Source of the DNA: Luminiphilus sp.
Lineage (GTDB): Bacteria; Pseudomonadota; Gammaproteobacteria; Pseudomonadales; Halieaceae
Direction of reading: 5' to 3'
DNA: 64,000 nt
NCBI GenBank assembly: GCA_029242325.1
Contig: JAQWUD010000038.1
Coordinates: 164,791-228,790 of the forward strand
Part shown: positions 1-11,702 of the stretch, piece after piece
How the letters are laid out: each line of letters opens with the position of its first letter
Numbering within the stretch: the first letter of the stretch is position 1
The notes under the pieces: model-generated
What the model saw: only the letters and a program-made list of their open reading frames with translations
What the model was told of the DNA's origin: nothing
Database searches by the model: none
Position numbers and translations under genes: made by a program

Positions 1-111
1 TGAGTGGCAGTACCAGTGGCAGTACAAAAGATTTCGCTGTCGGCCCGCAGGAAATGTTGATCATTATAATTGGGAGACGTCGCCCCTTTTGGATGAGGCT
101 GAGAGAAACAG

Positions 112-933
112 GTGAGGCAAATTTCGGGCAAGGTCATTGCAGGGCTGATCGGGTTCCTGGCGTTTGGTCCTGTGGGATTGCTGTTTGGATTGGTATTGGG
201 CCATGCCTTTGATAAAGGGCTGTGGCGCGCCCTACAGCTATCCGGGCCAGATGCCGTGCATATTATGCGTGCCCAGTTTTTCGAGACCACCTTTTCGTTG
301 CTGGGCTTTATTGCCAAGTCCGATGGGCGGGTGTCCGAGGCTGAGATTGCACAGACCGAGGCATTGTTCGCACAACTCAGGCTCAGTGCTGAGCAGAGGC
401 GCACCGCTATTGCTCACTTCAAAGATGGCGCTGCCGCCGATTTTGACCCCGCGGCGACCGTTTCTCGCTTCAGGGAATGCCTGGGCCCGCGCCGCCAGGC
501 CCAGCACACGCTGATTGTGTTTCTGGTCGGTATTGCGCTGGCAGACGGTTCTCTCGCTTCGTCGGAGAGAGCGGCTTTAAAACAAGTGGCGGGGTTGTTA
601 TCTATGCCCTCGGGGGCGCTCGATCAGCTGATTTCGATGCTCAATGCACAGTCGAGGTTCCAGGAACGGGCTTATCAACAGCGCGGCGGGCGGCATCAGG
701 GTAATTTTGATGGCCCCTCTGAACTGGATACCGCTTATGCCGCTTTGGGGCTCACACTCGGCGCATCTGCCAGTGAGGTGAAGCGTCGATATCGCAAGTT
801 GATGAGCGAAAATCACCCGGACAAACTCATTGCAGAGGGTGTCCCTGATGAGTTGCTGAAGGTTGCTACAGCGCGTGCCCAAGAAATTACTGCGGCGTAT
901 GAAGTCATTCAGCGATCTGGTAAGACGAAATAG
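112..933 (+). CDS. djlA: DnaJ-like membrane co-chaperone (TerB-like region plus C-terminal J domain)
   Basis: GTG start; N-terminal glycine-rich TM segment; C-terminal J domain with HPD motif (YRKLMSENHPDKL). Confidence 0.9.
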   Translation: MRQISGKVIAGLIGFLAFGPVGLLFGLVLGHAFDKGLWRALQLSGPDAVHIMRAQFFETTFSLLGFIAKSDGRVSEAEIAQTEALFAQLRLSAEQRRTAIAHFKDGAAADFDPAATVSRFRECLGPRRQAQHTLIVFLVGIALADGSLASSERAALKQVAGLLSMPSGALDQLISMLNAQSRFQERAYQQRGGRHQGNFDGPSELDTAYAALGLTLGASASEVKRRYRKLMSENHPDKLIAEGVPDELLKVATARAQEITAAYEVIQRSGKTK

Positions 934-949
934 CGACGCGGAGTCTTGC

Positions 950-2398
950 TCAATGTCGCCAGAATGCGGGCGTAAACAGGACTAGCATCGTGAACACTTC
1001 GAGCCGACCCATAAGCATTGCCAGGCACAGGATCGCTTTGCCCCCTTCGCTGACGGAGGCGTAATTACTCGCGACCTCTCCGAGTCCAGGGCCCAGATTA
1101 TTCAATGTTGCCGCCACGGCCGAGAATGCGGATGTGAAATCGAGCCCCGTCGCAAGTAAAGCCAACCACATCGAGACGAAGCAAAACATGTAGACGGCAA
1201 AAAAACTCCATACCGCGCTGATGATCTCCGTCTGAACACGCCGCGAATCGATTTTAAGAGGGATGACCGCATTGGGGTGCAATAGCTGTTTTAGCTCGCG
1301 CATGCCCTGTCGAAAAATCAGCAGGATCCGCATAGCCTTCATCCCGCCGCCTGTAGACCCGACGCAGCCCCCCATAAAACTGAGCATGAGCAGCAAAACA
1401 GGTAAAAACAGGGGCCAGGTTGAGAAGTCCTGCGTGGTGAATCCCGTTGTCGTGGCGATGGAGACTGTTTGAAACAGGCCGTGAATCAGCCCGTCTTGTA
1501 CGGGGAATGTCTCGGTGATCACTAACAAAACACAGACCACACAGGTGGCAATGATGAGTACGGAAAGGAAAAAAGCAGCTTCGGAGTCACGGCTGTAAAC
1601 GCGAATATCTTTTCTTTGGAGTGCCACGAAGTGGAGGCCAAAATTAATGGCGGAAGCCACCATGAACAGGGAGCTGACCATCAGGACACTGTTTTGTTGG
1701 TAGTAACCCAGGCTCGCGTCATGGGTAGAGAATCCGCCTATTGCCACCGTGGAAAAAGCATGGCAGATCGCATCAAAAGGCGTCATTCCGGCTATCAGAT
1801 AACATATGGCACAGGCCGTTGTCAGCAACAGGTAAATCCCGAACAGGGCTTTGGCTGTGCTGGTGATTCTGGGGGTCAGTTTTCGCTCTTTTGACGGACC
1901 TGCGCTCTCTGCTCGATATAACTGCATGCCGCCAATGCCCAGCATGGGGAGGATAGCGACTGCCAGAACAATAATGCCGATCCCGCCCAGCCACTGCAAA
2001 ATCTGACGGTAGAGCAATAGTGATGACGGCAAATTATCGAGACCGGTGATGACTGTGGCACCCGTGGTGGTCAGTCCGGAAATCGATTCAAAAATGGCGG
2101 CAGCTGGAGAGAGGCCCAGATCAGGGAACAGCCACAGCGGGATCGCCCCAAACAATCCCAGTACCAACCAGAACAAAGCTGTGACCAAAAAGCCGTCTCG
2201 GATATTCAAATCACGGCGCAGGCTATGCGTGGGCAACCACAGTAAAAGCCCGCACACCAGTGTGGCACCAAAGCCCACTGAGAAGGCTGACTCGGCACCA
2301 TCGTTGGCAAAGAGCGACAGTGCGAGCGAAGGCAGCATGGCGCTACTGAAGAGAATCAGCAGTACGCCAATAATTTTGGTCGCCATCGCGAACTGCAT
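950..2398 (-). CDS. trkH: Trk system potassium uptake protein TrkH
   Basis: 482 aa polytopic membrane protein; pore-loop-like segments (SGLTTTGAT, GSTGGGMKAMR); next to trkA. Confidence 0.93.
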   Translation of the reverse strand: MQFAMATKIIGVLLILFSSAMLPSLALSLFANDGAESAFSVGFGATLVCGLLLWLPTHSLRRDLNIRDGFLVTALFWLVLGLFGAIPLWLFPDLGLSPAAAIFESISGLTTTGATVITGLDNLPSSLLLYRQILQWLGGIGIIVLAVAILPMLGIGGMQLYRAESAGPSKERKLTPRITSTAKALFGIYLLLTTACAICYLIAGMTPFDAICHAFSTVAIGGFSTHDASLGYYQQNSVLMVSSLFMVASAINFGLHFVALQRKDIRVYSRDSEAAFFLSVLIIATCVVCVLLVITETFPVQDGLIHGLFQTVSIATTTGFTTQDFSTWPLFLPVLLLMLSFMGGCVGSTGGGMKAMRILLIFRQGMRELKQLLHPNAVIPLKIDSRRVQTEIISAVWSFFAVYMFCFVSMWLALLATGLDFTSAFSAVAATLNNLGPGLGEVASNYASVSEGGKAILCLAMLMGRLEVFTMLVLFTPAFWRH

Positions 2399-3774
2399 CA
2401 GATGAAACCGAAACCCACTGCGAACAGTTTCTCTACCACCGATATCTGCGACCGATCCGTCAGGAAAAGAATCACATGATCGTCTTCTTCTACCACGACG
2501 TGGTCGTGTGCGATCAGCACTTCATCGCTGCGCAGAATAGCGCCGACAGTCACGCTTGAAGGTAGCTTCAGCTCATCGAGTCGTCGGCCGACAACTTTAG
2601 AGGAGCGGGCGTCTCCGTGGGCCGTTAGTTCGATCGCCTCTGCCGCGCCTCGGCGGAGAGAGTGCACGGACCCAATATCGCCCTTTCTCACATGCGACAA
2701 TAGGCTGCTGATCGTGATTTGCTGCGGTGAGATGGCGATGTCGATATCATCGCCAATTAGGTCGGCATAGGCTGCATTGGTGATCAATGTAATCACTTTT
2801 TTTGCGCCCAGGCGCTTGGCCAACAGTGACATCATGATGTTGGACTCATCGTTGTCAGTCAGCGCGCAAAAGACGTCGGTATTCTCGATATTTTCCTGCT
2901 GCAGTAGTAATGGCTCGTTGCCGCTCCCGTGCAGGACAGTGCTGTCTTCCAGCAGGTCGGATAAGGTTCGACAGCGATCATAGGAGCGCTCGATTACCTT
3001 CACTTGATAATCCCTCTCGAGACGCCCGGCAAGCGTGGCGCCAATGTTGCCCCCGCCGACAATCATGATGCGATGATAAGGTTTGTCCACTTTTCTGAGC
3101 TCGGCGGTGACTTGCCGTATGTGCTCTCGAGCGGCAATAAAAAACACCTCATCATTTGGTTCAACAATGGTAGAGCCTTGAGGAATGATGGGATCGCCGC
3201 CGCGCCGGAAAATAGCTGCGACCCGAGTGTCTACTTTAGGCATGTGCTCCCGTATCTCTTGGAGTTCACGACCGACAATGGGTCCGCCTTCCACCGCTTT
3301 TACCGCAACAAGGCGAATACGGCCTTCGGCAAAATCCAAGACCTGCAGCGAGCCGGGGTTGGCGATCAACTGTTCAATATTGCGTGTCACCAGCTGCTCC
3401 GGGCCGATGATTACGTCGACAGGGATGGCGCCTGATTCGAACAGGCCGGCGTGCTCCGCCAGATAGTCAGCAGAGCGAACGCGGCTGATCTTTGTGGGAG
3501 TGCGGAACAACGTAAATGCGACCGAGCAGGCAAGCATATTGATCTCGTCACTGTCTGTGACAGCGATCAGCATGTCAGCATCTTCTGCACCGGCATTCAT
3601 CAGTGTAGAGGGATGCGCCCCATTGCCCAGCACGGTGCGGAGATCGAGGCGCTCCTGCAGTCGCTTCAGAGTCGCGGCATGCTCATCTATGACCGTAATG
3701 TCATTTTTTTCATCGGCGAGATGTTCAGCGAGGTTGCCGCCGACTTGGCCCGCCCCAAGGATGATAATTTTCAC
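2398..3774 (-). CDS. trkA: Trk potassium transporter NAD-binding regulatory protein TrkA
   Basis: Two Rossmann motifs (IIILGAGQVGGNLAEHL, IMIVGGGNIGATLA) with TrkA-C-like regions. Confidence 0.95.
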   Translation of the reverse strand: MKIIILGAGQVGGNLAEHLADEKNDITVIDEHAATLKRLQERLDLRTVLGNGAHPSTLMNAGAEDADMLIAVTDSDEINMLACSVAFTLFRTPTKISRVRSADYLAEHAGLFESGAIPVDVIIGPEQLVTRNIEQLIANPGSLQVLDFAEGRIRLVAVKAVEGGPIVGRELQEIREHMPKVDTRVAAIFRRGGDPIIPQGSTIVEPNDEVFFIAAREHIRQVTAELRKVDKPYHRIMIVGGGNIGATLAGRLERDYQVKVIERSYDRCRTLSDLLEDSTVLHGSGNEPLLLQQENIENTDVFCALTDNDESNIMMSLLAKRLGAKKVITLITNAAYADLIGDDIDIAISPQQITISSLLSHVRKGDIGSVHSLRRGAAEAIELTAHGDARSSKVVGRRLDELKLPSSVTVGAILRSDEVLIAHDHVVVEEDDHVILFLTDRSQISVVEKLFAVGFGFI

Positions 3775-3879
3775 TGGTCTTTGGATCCTCCGGACGACCC
3801 GTCCACACCTTAAACCAAGTGAAAGCAGTCATGCCATGTGGATTAGTCACGTTGTTGAGACCACCATGAAAGGGGTTTT

Positions 3880-5169
3880 TCAGCTTTTTTGGAGTAGTGC
3901 GAAATAGAGGCCATCACCTCCGTCGGCGCGCGGAAGAGTCTGCCAGCCCAGCGCTGTAGGCAGCCCGCTGTTCAGTTCGAGTGGCGCGGTCGTCACTGCC
4001 TGCTCACGGCCAAAAAGCCTGACCACGTCATCGTTTTCCTGTTGGAGTATTGAGCACGTCACGTATAGCAGCCGGCCGCCGGGCTTGAGTGCCGGCCAGA
4101 GCCCGCGAAGAATGGCTAGCTGCTGTGCGGCGAATCCCGAAATGTCGTCCGCTCGACGCAACACCTTGATGTCCGGATTACGCCGCATCACACCCGTTGC
4201 GGAGCAGGGCACATCAGCCAAAATGGCATCGAAAGGTGTCGACAGAATGTTTCTTGGCAATTCTCTGGCATCCGCCACTACCGTCTTAATCTGCAGCCCC
4301 AGCCGCTGACTGCTCTCGGCGACCTTGGTCAGGCGCGACTCGCTAATATCGCATGCGACGAGCTCGTCGAGAGCAGGTTCGTGCTCAAGCAAGTGGCAGG
4401 CCTTACCGCCTGGTGCGGCACACGCGTCCAGAATCCGCTCCCCCGGGCGCGGATCAAGCAATTGGGGAACACATTGCGCGGACTGGTCTTGCACGCTGAC
4501 CCAGCCTTTGAGGAAGCCCGGGAGCCGCATCACATCCACGCCATGAGCCAGGGTGATGCCGGCCTGCTGTTCGCTGCAGGGTATTGCTTCGATGCCTGTC
4601 TCGGCGAGGTGTCCGAGGTAGTCGTCCCGCGTGACTTGAGTGTTATTCACACGTAGCACCATCGGTGGGCGACTCCGCGCCGCCGTCGCAATATCGTCAA
4701 TGCGATCACCGTGTTGCGCTACCAGTTGATCGAACAACCAATCTGGCATTGCATTGCACTGAGCGAGGCTCAGTGAGTCAGAAAGCGGTTCGGAGCGTCT
4801 TTGGTGATTGCGCAAAATACCGTTGACCAAGCCCGCAGCCCACGACTTGCCCAGTGCGCGTGCGGCATTGACCGTTTCTGACACCACGGCGTGTGCAGGC
4901 GTGTTCAGGTGGGAGAGCTCATATAGACCCACGCAGATGGTTGTCTTGATATCACTGTCTTTTCTCCGCAGGGGTTTTTTCATATAGCTTTGGCAAAGCG
5001 GTGCCAGCAGAGGCCACTCCCGCAACGTCCCGTACACCAGCTCTTGGCACAGCGGCCGGTCCACAGTAGCAGCGGCGTCCAGCGCGCTGGGTAACAGCGT
5101 ATGCAGGGATTCACCTTGTATTACGCGGTGAATAATATTTGAGGCTACTACTCTGACGGGGGTCGTCAT
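3880..5169 (-). CDS. rsmB: 16S rRNA (cytosine967-C5)-methyltransferase RsmB
   Basis: NusB-like N-terminus; DACAAPGGKACHLLE and ADVPCSATGVMRRNPD motifs. Start trimmed to MTTPVRVVA, which overlaps the fmt stop. Confidence 0.93.
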   Translation of the reverse strand: MTTPVRVVASNIIHRVIQGESLHTLLPSALDAAATVDRPLCQELVYGTLREWPLLAPLCQSYMKKPLRRKDSDIKTTICVGLYELSHLNTPAHAVVSETVNAARALGKSWAAGLVNGILRNHQRRSEPLSDSLSLAQCNAMPDWLFDQLVAQHGDRIDDIATAARSRPPMVLRVNNTQVTRDDYLGHLAETGIEAIPCSEQQAGITLAHGVDVMRLPGFLKGWVSVQDQSAQCVPQLLDPRPGERILDACAAPGGKACHLLEHEPALDELVACDISESRLTKVAESSQRLGLQIKTVVADARELPRNILSTPFDAILADVPCSATGVMRRNPDIKVLRRADDISGFAAQQLAILRGLWPALKPGGRLLYVTCSILQQENDDVVRLFGREQAVTTAPLELNSGLPTALGWQTLPRADGGDGLYFALLQKS

Positions 5170-6134
5170 GGGGCGACTGGGGTGAGTAGAAAACGGTTGC
5201 CCGGGCGCAAACGTTCGCGATGACCGTTTATGAGTGCTGCGACCGGTTGTGGTTTTGCCCCCGGCATTTGCGCTTCGCTGATGGTAAGGGTACCCGTACC
5301 ACAGGCGACGCATAGGCCTGCTTCATCCGCAGAGATAATTTCACCGACCGCCACGGAGTGATCATGATTGCCAGCAGTGGCGCCACGTAATTTGATGCGG
5401 TCACTGCCCAGAAAAGTGAAGCAGCCTGGAGCGGGGTGGAAAGCCCTCACGCGGCGAGCGATATCCGTGGCGTCGGCCGACCAGTCAATGGCGCACTCAT
5501 GCTTTTCAATCTTCTTGGCGTAGCTTGCTTGCGCATCGTCTTGTGGCTTTGCCTGTTGCAACAAGTGCTCGTAATCATTGAGGCACTCTCCCAGTGTTTC
5601 GGCTCCGATTTCTGCCAATTCGGTCATCAGTGTCCCACCCGTATGATGGGGCTCAATAGTAAGGATGCGAGACAACAAGACGGGGCCGGTATCCAGGCCG
5701 GGCTCCATCAGCATAATGCAGACACCCGTTTCGGAGTCCCCCGCCTCGATGGCCCGTTGTACCGGGGCGGCGCCGCGCCATCGCGGCAGCAGGGAGGCGT
5801 GCACATTGATGCAGCCCAGCTGAGGGATTGCCAGAATTTCAGGTGGCAGAATCAAGCCGTAAGCGACCACTATTAAGACATCCGCACGGATAGTCATAAG
5901 CTCAGCAGCGCTGTGAGGCTGCCTCAGTGATTCGGGCTGCCAAACGGGTACGCCGGCCTCCATTGCCGTGGCCTTAACCGGTGATGGTTGCAACCGCTTT
6001 CCTCGCCCAGAGGGGCGGTCTGGTTGCGTCAGTGCGGCGACCACGTTGTGAGGGCCTGCGAGGAGCTGCAGAAGATGCCGCGCCGCAAACGCGGGTGTCC
6101 CGGCAAAAGCGATATCGAGGGGAGTAGTCATCAC
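5166..6134 (-). CDS. fmt: methionyl-tRNA formyltransferase
   Basis: FAGTPAFAARHLLQLL, NVHASLLPRWRGAAPVQRAI motifs; upstream of rsmB. Confidence 0.96.
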   Translation of the reverse strand: MMTTPLDIAFAGTPAFAARHLLQLLAGPHNVVAALTQPDRPSGRGKRLQPSPVKATAMEAGVPVWQPESLRQPHSAAELMTIRADVLIVVAYGLILPPEILAIPQLGCINVHASLLPRWRGAAPVQRAIEAGDSETGVCIMLMEPGLDTGPVLLSRILTIEPHHTGGTLMTELAEIGAETLGECLNDYEHLLQQAKPQDDAQASYAKKIEKHECAIDWSADATDIARRVRAFHPAPGCFTFLGSDRIKLRGATAGNHDHSVAVGEIISADEAGLCVACGTGTLTISEAQMPGAKPQPVAALINGHRERLRPGNRFLLTPVAP

Positions 6135-6641
6135 TCAGGTGCGGCGTTTTTGATCTTTAACCAGCTTGCTCCGTATGCGCTGCCTCTTGAGAGGAGAGAG
6201 GTAATCTACGAAAAGCTTTCCCTCGAGATGATCAATCTCGTGTTGCAAGCAAATACTGGTGAGTCCGTCTAACAGTTCTGTAAAAATCCCACCGTCGCGA
6301 TCCAGTGCGGTGACTTCAACGATGCTGGGTCGTTGCACGGTTTCATAAAAACCTGGCACTGACAGGCAGCCCTCATCGTAGGCGCCTAACGCTTCGTCGA
6401 TGATTTTGATCTCCGGATTAATAAAGACTCGCGCGGCTGATTGATCCTCAGAAATATCCATCACGATGACGCGTTCATGCACATCGACCTGACTCGCCGC
6501 CAAACCAATGCCAGGGGCGTCGTACATGGTTTCAAACATGTCGTCGACCAATTTTTGAATGCGCGCGTCCACGCTTTGAACCGACTCCGCGCGCGTGCGC
6601 AGGCGCGGATCGGGAAATTCGAGGATTGGTAGTAGCGCCAT
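6135..6641 (-). CDS. def: peptide deformylase
   Basis: [19 protein letters not shown] and [12 protein letters not shown] motifs. Start trimmed to [15 protein letters not shown]. Confidence 0.95.
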   Translation of the reverse strand: MALLPILEFPDPRLRTRAESVQSVDARIQKLVDDMFETMYDAPGIGLAASQVDVHERVIVMDISEDQSAARVFINPEIKIIDEALGAYDEGCLSVPGFYETVQRPSIVEVTALDRDGGIFTELLDGLTSICLQHEIDHLEGKLFVDYLSPLKRQRIRSKLVKDQKRRT

Positions 6642-6877
6642 GCCGGAGTCCGTGTTGAAGGCTTGGTGGGTGGGAGGAAAGTGCACGGATTTGGTCTTGC
6701 TCTATCCGCTACCTCCCCCCCACACTCCGATTATACCTTGAAGCCATAAAAGCGCTGGAGTGCTCGTTGTTTGGCTGATAGCCCACTGAATGAGGTGATG
6801 CTCTTTTCCGCCTCTGATGAGATCGTTTCATCATCTCGTGAGATCACACAGCACGCAATGCAGCTCAAGGATGAGTC

Positions 6878-8002
6878 ATGGCACATCATTTCGGCAAGGA
6901 CCCGGTGGCAGATGCCCACTGGTTGGCGCTAACACAGGGAATCGCATTTGGCGCTCGTTGGCTGGATCAGATGCTACAGCGGTTTCCGTCCCCCCTCGCG
7001 ATTCTTAATTGCTCACAAGGCGAGGCTCAGCTTTACGGGCTGGCCTCATTGCAGCGCAGCATCGATTCATCCTCAACGCAGTGCCATGTCGAGACGCTCG
7101 CGGCGCTGCAGAACTTGTACTTGGTGGTTGTGGGTGACCGTGAGTATCCGCCTCTTTTGGCCCAGTGCAGCGATCGGCCCCCTTTTCTTTTTGTTTACGG
7201 TGACGTAGCGGCAATAGGGGATGCTGCACTATCGATTGTTGGCACACGCAGACCGTCGCTCGAAGGCAGGCGCGCTGCCGAAGCATTTGCTGCTGAGGCG
7301 GTGCGGCTGGGGAGGGTGGTTGTCAGTGGTCTGGCGCTGGGCATTGATGCTTTAGCGCACGAGGCGGCATTGATGGCGGGCGGGCGAACGGTAGCAGTGC
7401 TGCCCTCTGGCATAAACCGCATATACCCTGCTCGCCATCGTGACCTTGGTCATCGTATCGCCTGTTCAGGTGCACTGGTGAGCGAGTTCCCTTTCGCGAC
7501 TCCCCCGCGCAAGCACCACTTTCATCGGCGTAACAGAACCTTGTCTGGCCTGAGCGCCGCGACTTTAGTGATTGAAGCGGGACGGCCCAGCGGCACACTG
7601 ATCACCGCCTCAGCCGCTGCTGATCAAGGGCGAGATGTCATGGCGCTGCCTTGGTCGATTTACCATCCTCAGGGAGCCGGCTGTCGCTTTCTTCTGGAGG
7701 ATGGCGCCCTACCTTTGTACTCCATCGCTTCGCTGGAGGAGCATATTGGCACGCTGAATGACCTTGGGGTGGTGAATGCACGACGCGCGGCATCCAGCCA
7801 GCCCCGCGATCAATCATTACTTGATGGTCACGAGCGGGCGATTATGCAGCTCATCGGCAGGAGTAGTGCGACGCCCGAAGAGTTGGCCTTACATCTCCGG
7901 TGGGATCTCGACCACTGTCTGTCATGCCTGTCTGGCCTCGAGGTCACTGGGTGGGTGACGAGGGGCGCGCGGGGCTATATAGCAATACAATCAGCAACAT
8001 AG
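6878..8002 (+). CDS. dprA: DNA processing protein DprA/Smf
   Basis: Rossmann-like core SIVGTRRPSLEGRRAAEAFA...VVSGLALGIDALAHEAAL...GRPSGTLITASAAADQGRDVMALP. Confidence 0.93.
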   Translation: MAHHFGKDPVADAHWLALTQGIAFGARWLDQMLQRFPSPLAILNCSQGEAQLYGLASLQRSIDSSSTQCHVETLAALQNLYLVVVGDREYPPLLAQCSDRPPFLFVYGDVAAIGDAALSIVGTRRPSLEGRRAAEAFAAEAVRLGRVVVSGLALGIDALAHEAALMAGGRTVAVLPSGINRIYPARHRDLGHRIACSGALVSEFPFATPPRKHHFHRRNRTLSGLSAATLVIEAGRPSGTLITASAAADQGRDVMALPWSIYHPQGAGCRFLLEDGALPLYSIASLEEHIGTLNDLGVVNARRAASSQPRDQSLLDGHERAIMQLIGRSSATPEELALHLRWDLDHCLSCLSGLEVTGWVTRGARGYIAIQSAT

Positions 8003-8073
8003 CCTGCCTCAGCGGCTTCTTATCGGGCAGCAGATTGGCCGGATGATGGCTCTGCTGTAAGGTACGTGTTTCG

Positions 8074-9611
<1,538 letters not shown>

Positions 9612-9668
9612 TGTCAGGTCGGATAGATCAAGAGGTGCGCTATCGCGCGGGCTATTGGATATGAAGCT

Positions 9669-10526
9669 ATGGCAGAGCAGCATATGATTCCCGGTCGCTT
9701 CGGGGTGGTGGGCAACCCGATTAAACACAGCTTGTCACCTGTTATTCATGCCGCCTTCGCGGACCAAATTGGCCAGACCATTGATTATCAGCGCCACCAT
9801 GTGGATCTCGATGCTTTCGAATCGTGGGTGGATGCGTTTTTTGATCAGGGTGGTAGGGGGTTGAATATTACGCTCCCGTTTAAGACGCGCGCGTTTGACC
9901 TCGCCTGTGACACTTCAGATAGGGCTCGCGTTGCTGGCGCTGCCAATTTTTTGTGTCGCAATGTCGATGGAAGGATCTGTGCGGACAATACAGATGGCAC
10001 GGGTTTGATCAGGGACATGCGGGGAAGCGCAGGCTGGTCTCTGACCAACGCGCGCATTTTGGTGTTGGGTGCGGGAGGTGCAGTGAAAGGCGTTGTATCG
10101 TCGTTGCTGGCAGAGAGACCTCAATGCTTATTTGTGGCTAATCGCACGGCTGAGCGAGCCACTGCCCTAACCGAAGATTGGCGCGATCAGGATGTGCCGG
10201 TTGAGGGTGGCGGTTACAACGACATCGGAAGCGAGGCGTGGGATCTGATTATCAATGGCACCAGCACCGGGTTGTCCGGGGAGATGCCGAACTTGCCTGC
10301 TTTTTTGGCGCTGGCACCAGCGTGTCGATGCTACGACATGGCTTATGGAAGCGAGCCCACACCCTTTATGGCCTGGTCGACCGACCATGGTGTGGACGAT
10401 GTCAGGGACGGATTGGGTATGTTGGTAGAGCAGGCGGCAGAGAGTTTTTACCTATGGTTGGGCCAACGGCCCCAAACCCGACCGGTCATCGATTCTCTGA
10501 GAGCGCTCAAGTCCGCGCCTCTTTAG
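9669..10526 (+). CDS. aroE: shikimate dehydrogenase
   Basis: GNPIKHSLSPVIHAAFA, GLNITLPFK, VLGAGGAVKGVV motifs. Confidence 0.95.
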   Translation: MAEQHMIPGRFGVVGNPIKHSLSPVIHAAFADQIGQTIDYQRHHVDLDAFESWVDAFFDQGGRGLNITLPFKTRAFDLACDTSDRARVAGAANFLCRNVDGRICADNTDGTGLIRDMRGSAGWSLTNARILVLGAGGAVKGVVSSLLAERPQCLFVANRTAERATALTEDWRDQDVPVEGGGYNDIGSEAWDLIINGTSTGLSGEMPNLPAFLALAPACRCYDMAYGSEPTPFMAWSTDHGVDDVRDGLGMLVEQAAESFYLWLGQRPQTRPVIDSLRALKSAPL

Positions 10527-11098
10527 GGGTTACCCCAGGGGCTGCCGTCCAGATAACGCTGTTTCAGAGAGACATAGCCATCGGCGCTGTAGGGCAGAAA
10601 GCGGATTTCTTCTTCGCTCAGTGACCGGACCTCTCGGGCAGGAGTGCCGGCATATAGATAGCCACTGCGCAACCGCTTCCCTGGCGTAACCAAGGCGCCT
10701 GCGGCGATCATGACATCGTCTGCCACCTCTGCGGCATCCATGATGATCGCGCCCATGCCAACGAGGACGCGGTTACCCACTGAGCAACCGTGCAGGAGCG
10801 CCCGGTGCCCGATGGTCACATCATCACCGATGTCCAGCGGGTGCCCTCCCACGTTGTAGGGTCCGTCGTGAGTCACATGGAGAACCGTGCCGTCCTGAAT
10901 ATTGGTTCTGGCGCCGATGCGAATCACCTGAACATCTCCCCGCATCGCAGCCTGAGGCCAGACGCTGGCATCGTCGCCGAGAGAGACATCGCCCATAACA
11001 ACCGCTGTGGGGTCGATCATGACGCGCTGGCCCAGCCTTGGCGTTACCCCCAAAGCCGATCGAATATGATGCTCGCCTCTAAAATTAACAGTACCCAC
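10523..11098 (-). CDS. gamma-class carbonic anhydrase-like hexapeptide-repeat protein (YrdA family)
   Basis: Left-handed beta-helix hexapeptide repeats (IGARTNIQDGTVLHV, IGDDVTIGHRALLHGCSVGNRVLVGMGAIIMD). GTG start assumed at VGTVNFRGEH. Confidence 0.85.
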   Translation of the reverse strand: MGTVNFRGEHHIRSALGVTPRLGQRVMIDPTAVVMGDVSLGDDASVWPQAAMRGDVQVIRIGARTNIQDGTVLHVTHDGPYNVGGHPLDIGDDVTIGHRALLHGCSVGNRVLVGMGAIIMDAAEVADDVMIAAGALVTPGKRLRSGYLYAGTPAREVRSLSEEEIRFLPYSADGYVSLKQRYLDGSPWGNP

Positions 11099-11227
11099 TG
11101 CCCATCTCCTAAAAAATGTGCTGTTGACTTTCTTCTGGCGTAGCGCGGCTTCTCCCTGCCCACTCACGCCATGTCGGCCGAGGCCGACCTTGCTAAACTG
11201 GTAGTGCCTTCCCGCCGAGATGCGAGT

Positions 11228-11491
11228 ATGTCGGATTCTCCAGACGAACCCAATCAACGACCCCGATTCGTCGCGGGTGCGGTGTGCCCAAGTTGTGGCG
11301 CACAAGACCGCACCGTCATTGATACCCAGCGTGATGAGCGTCGTTGCATCGCCTGTGAGTATATCGAGGGCCGTCCCATTTCAGGTTCGCCAGAAGCGCC
11401 TGCCACGAGGGTCACTCGTGCCACCGCACGCCGGGTAGAAACGGCGCCCGAGGCAGTCAGGATTTTGATGCCCAACACGAAAAAGAAATAA
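11228..11491 (+). CDS. YheV-like zinc-ribbon protein
   Basis: Small protein with CPSCGAQD...CIACEY zinc-ribbon motif; start trimmed to MSDSPDEP. Confidence 0.75.
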   Translation: MSDSPDEPNQRPRFVAGAVCPSCGAQDRTVIDTQRDERRCIACEYIEGRPISGSPEAPATRVTRATARRVETAPEAVRILMPNTKKK

Positions 11492-11628
11492 AGATATAGC
11501 TCATTAACATAATTACCGCTTATGGAAACAATGCGTAAAAAGCATTGGCAATTATCAAGACTTGCTAAGACCATACGCGCCGTTGATGGGATGTGACGTT
11601 TTGCCCATGGAATTCCCAGTAACTTCGC

Positions 11629-11634
11629 TATAAT
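11629..11634 (+). promoter_or_regulatory. candidate -10 hexamer (TATAAT) upstream of the cox operon
   Basis: Exact TATAAT about 70 nt upstream of the coxB start; no convincing -35 at standard spacing. Confidence 0.4.
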
Positions 11635-11702
11635 CCGGCGCTTTTCGACCCCCACTGTGGCCCGGGATCTTGTGCCACACAGACAAACGGAGTACGCACG
11701 AG

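Noticed and set aside
1-25. AGTGGCAGTACC direct repeat at the window edge
   Set aside because: Only two copies and truncated context; probably the end of an upstream gene
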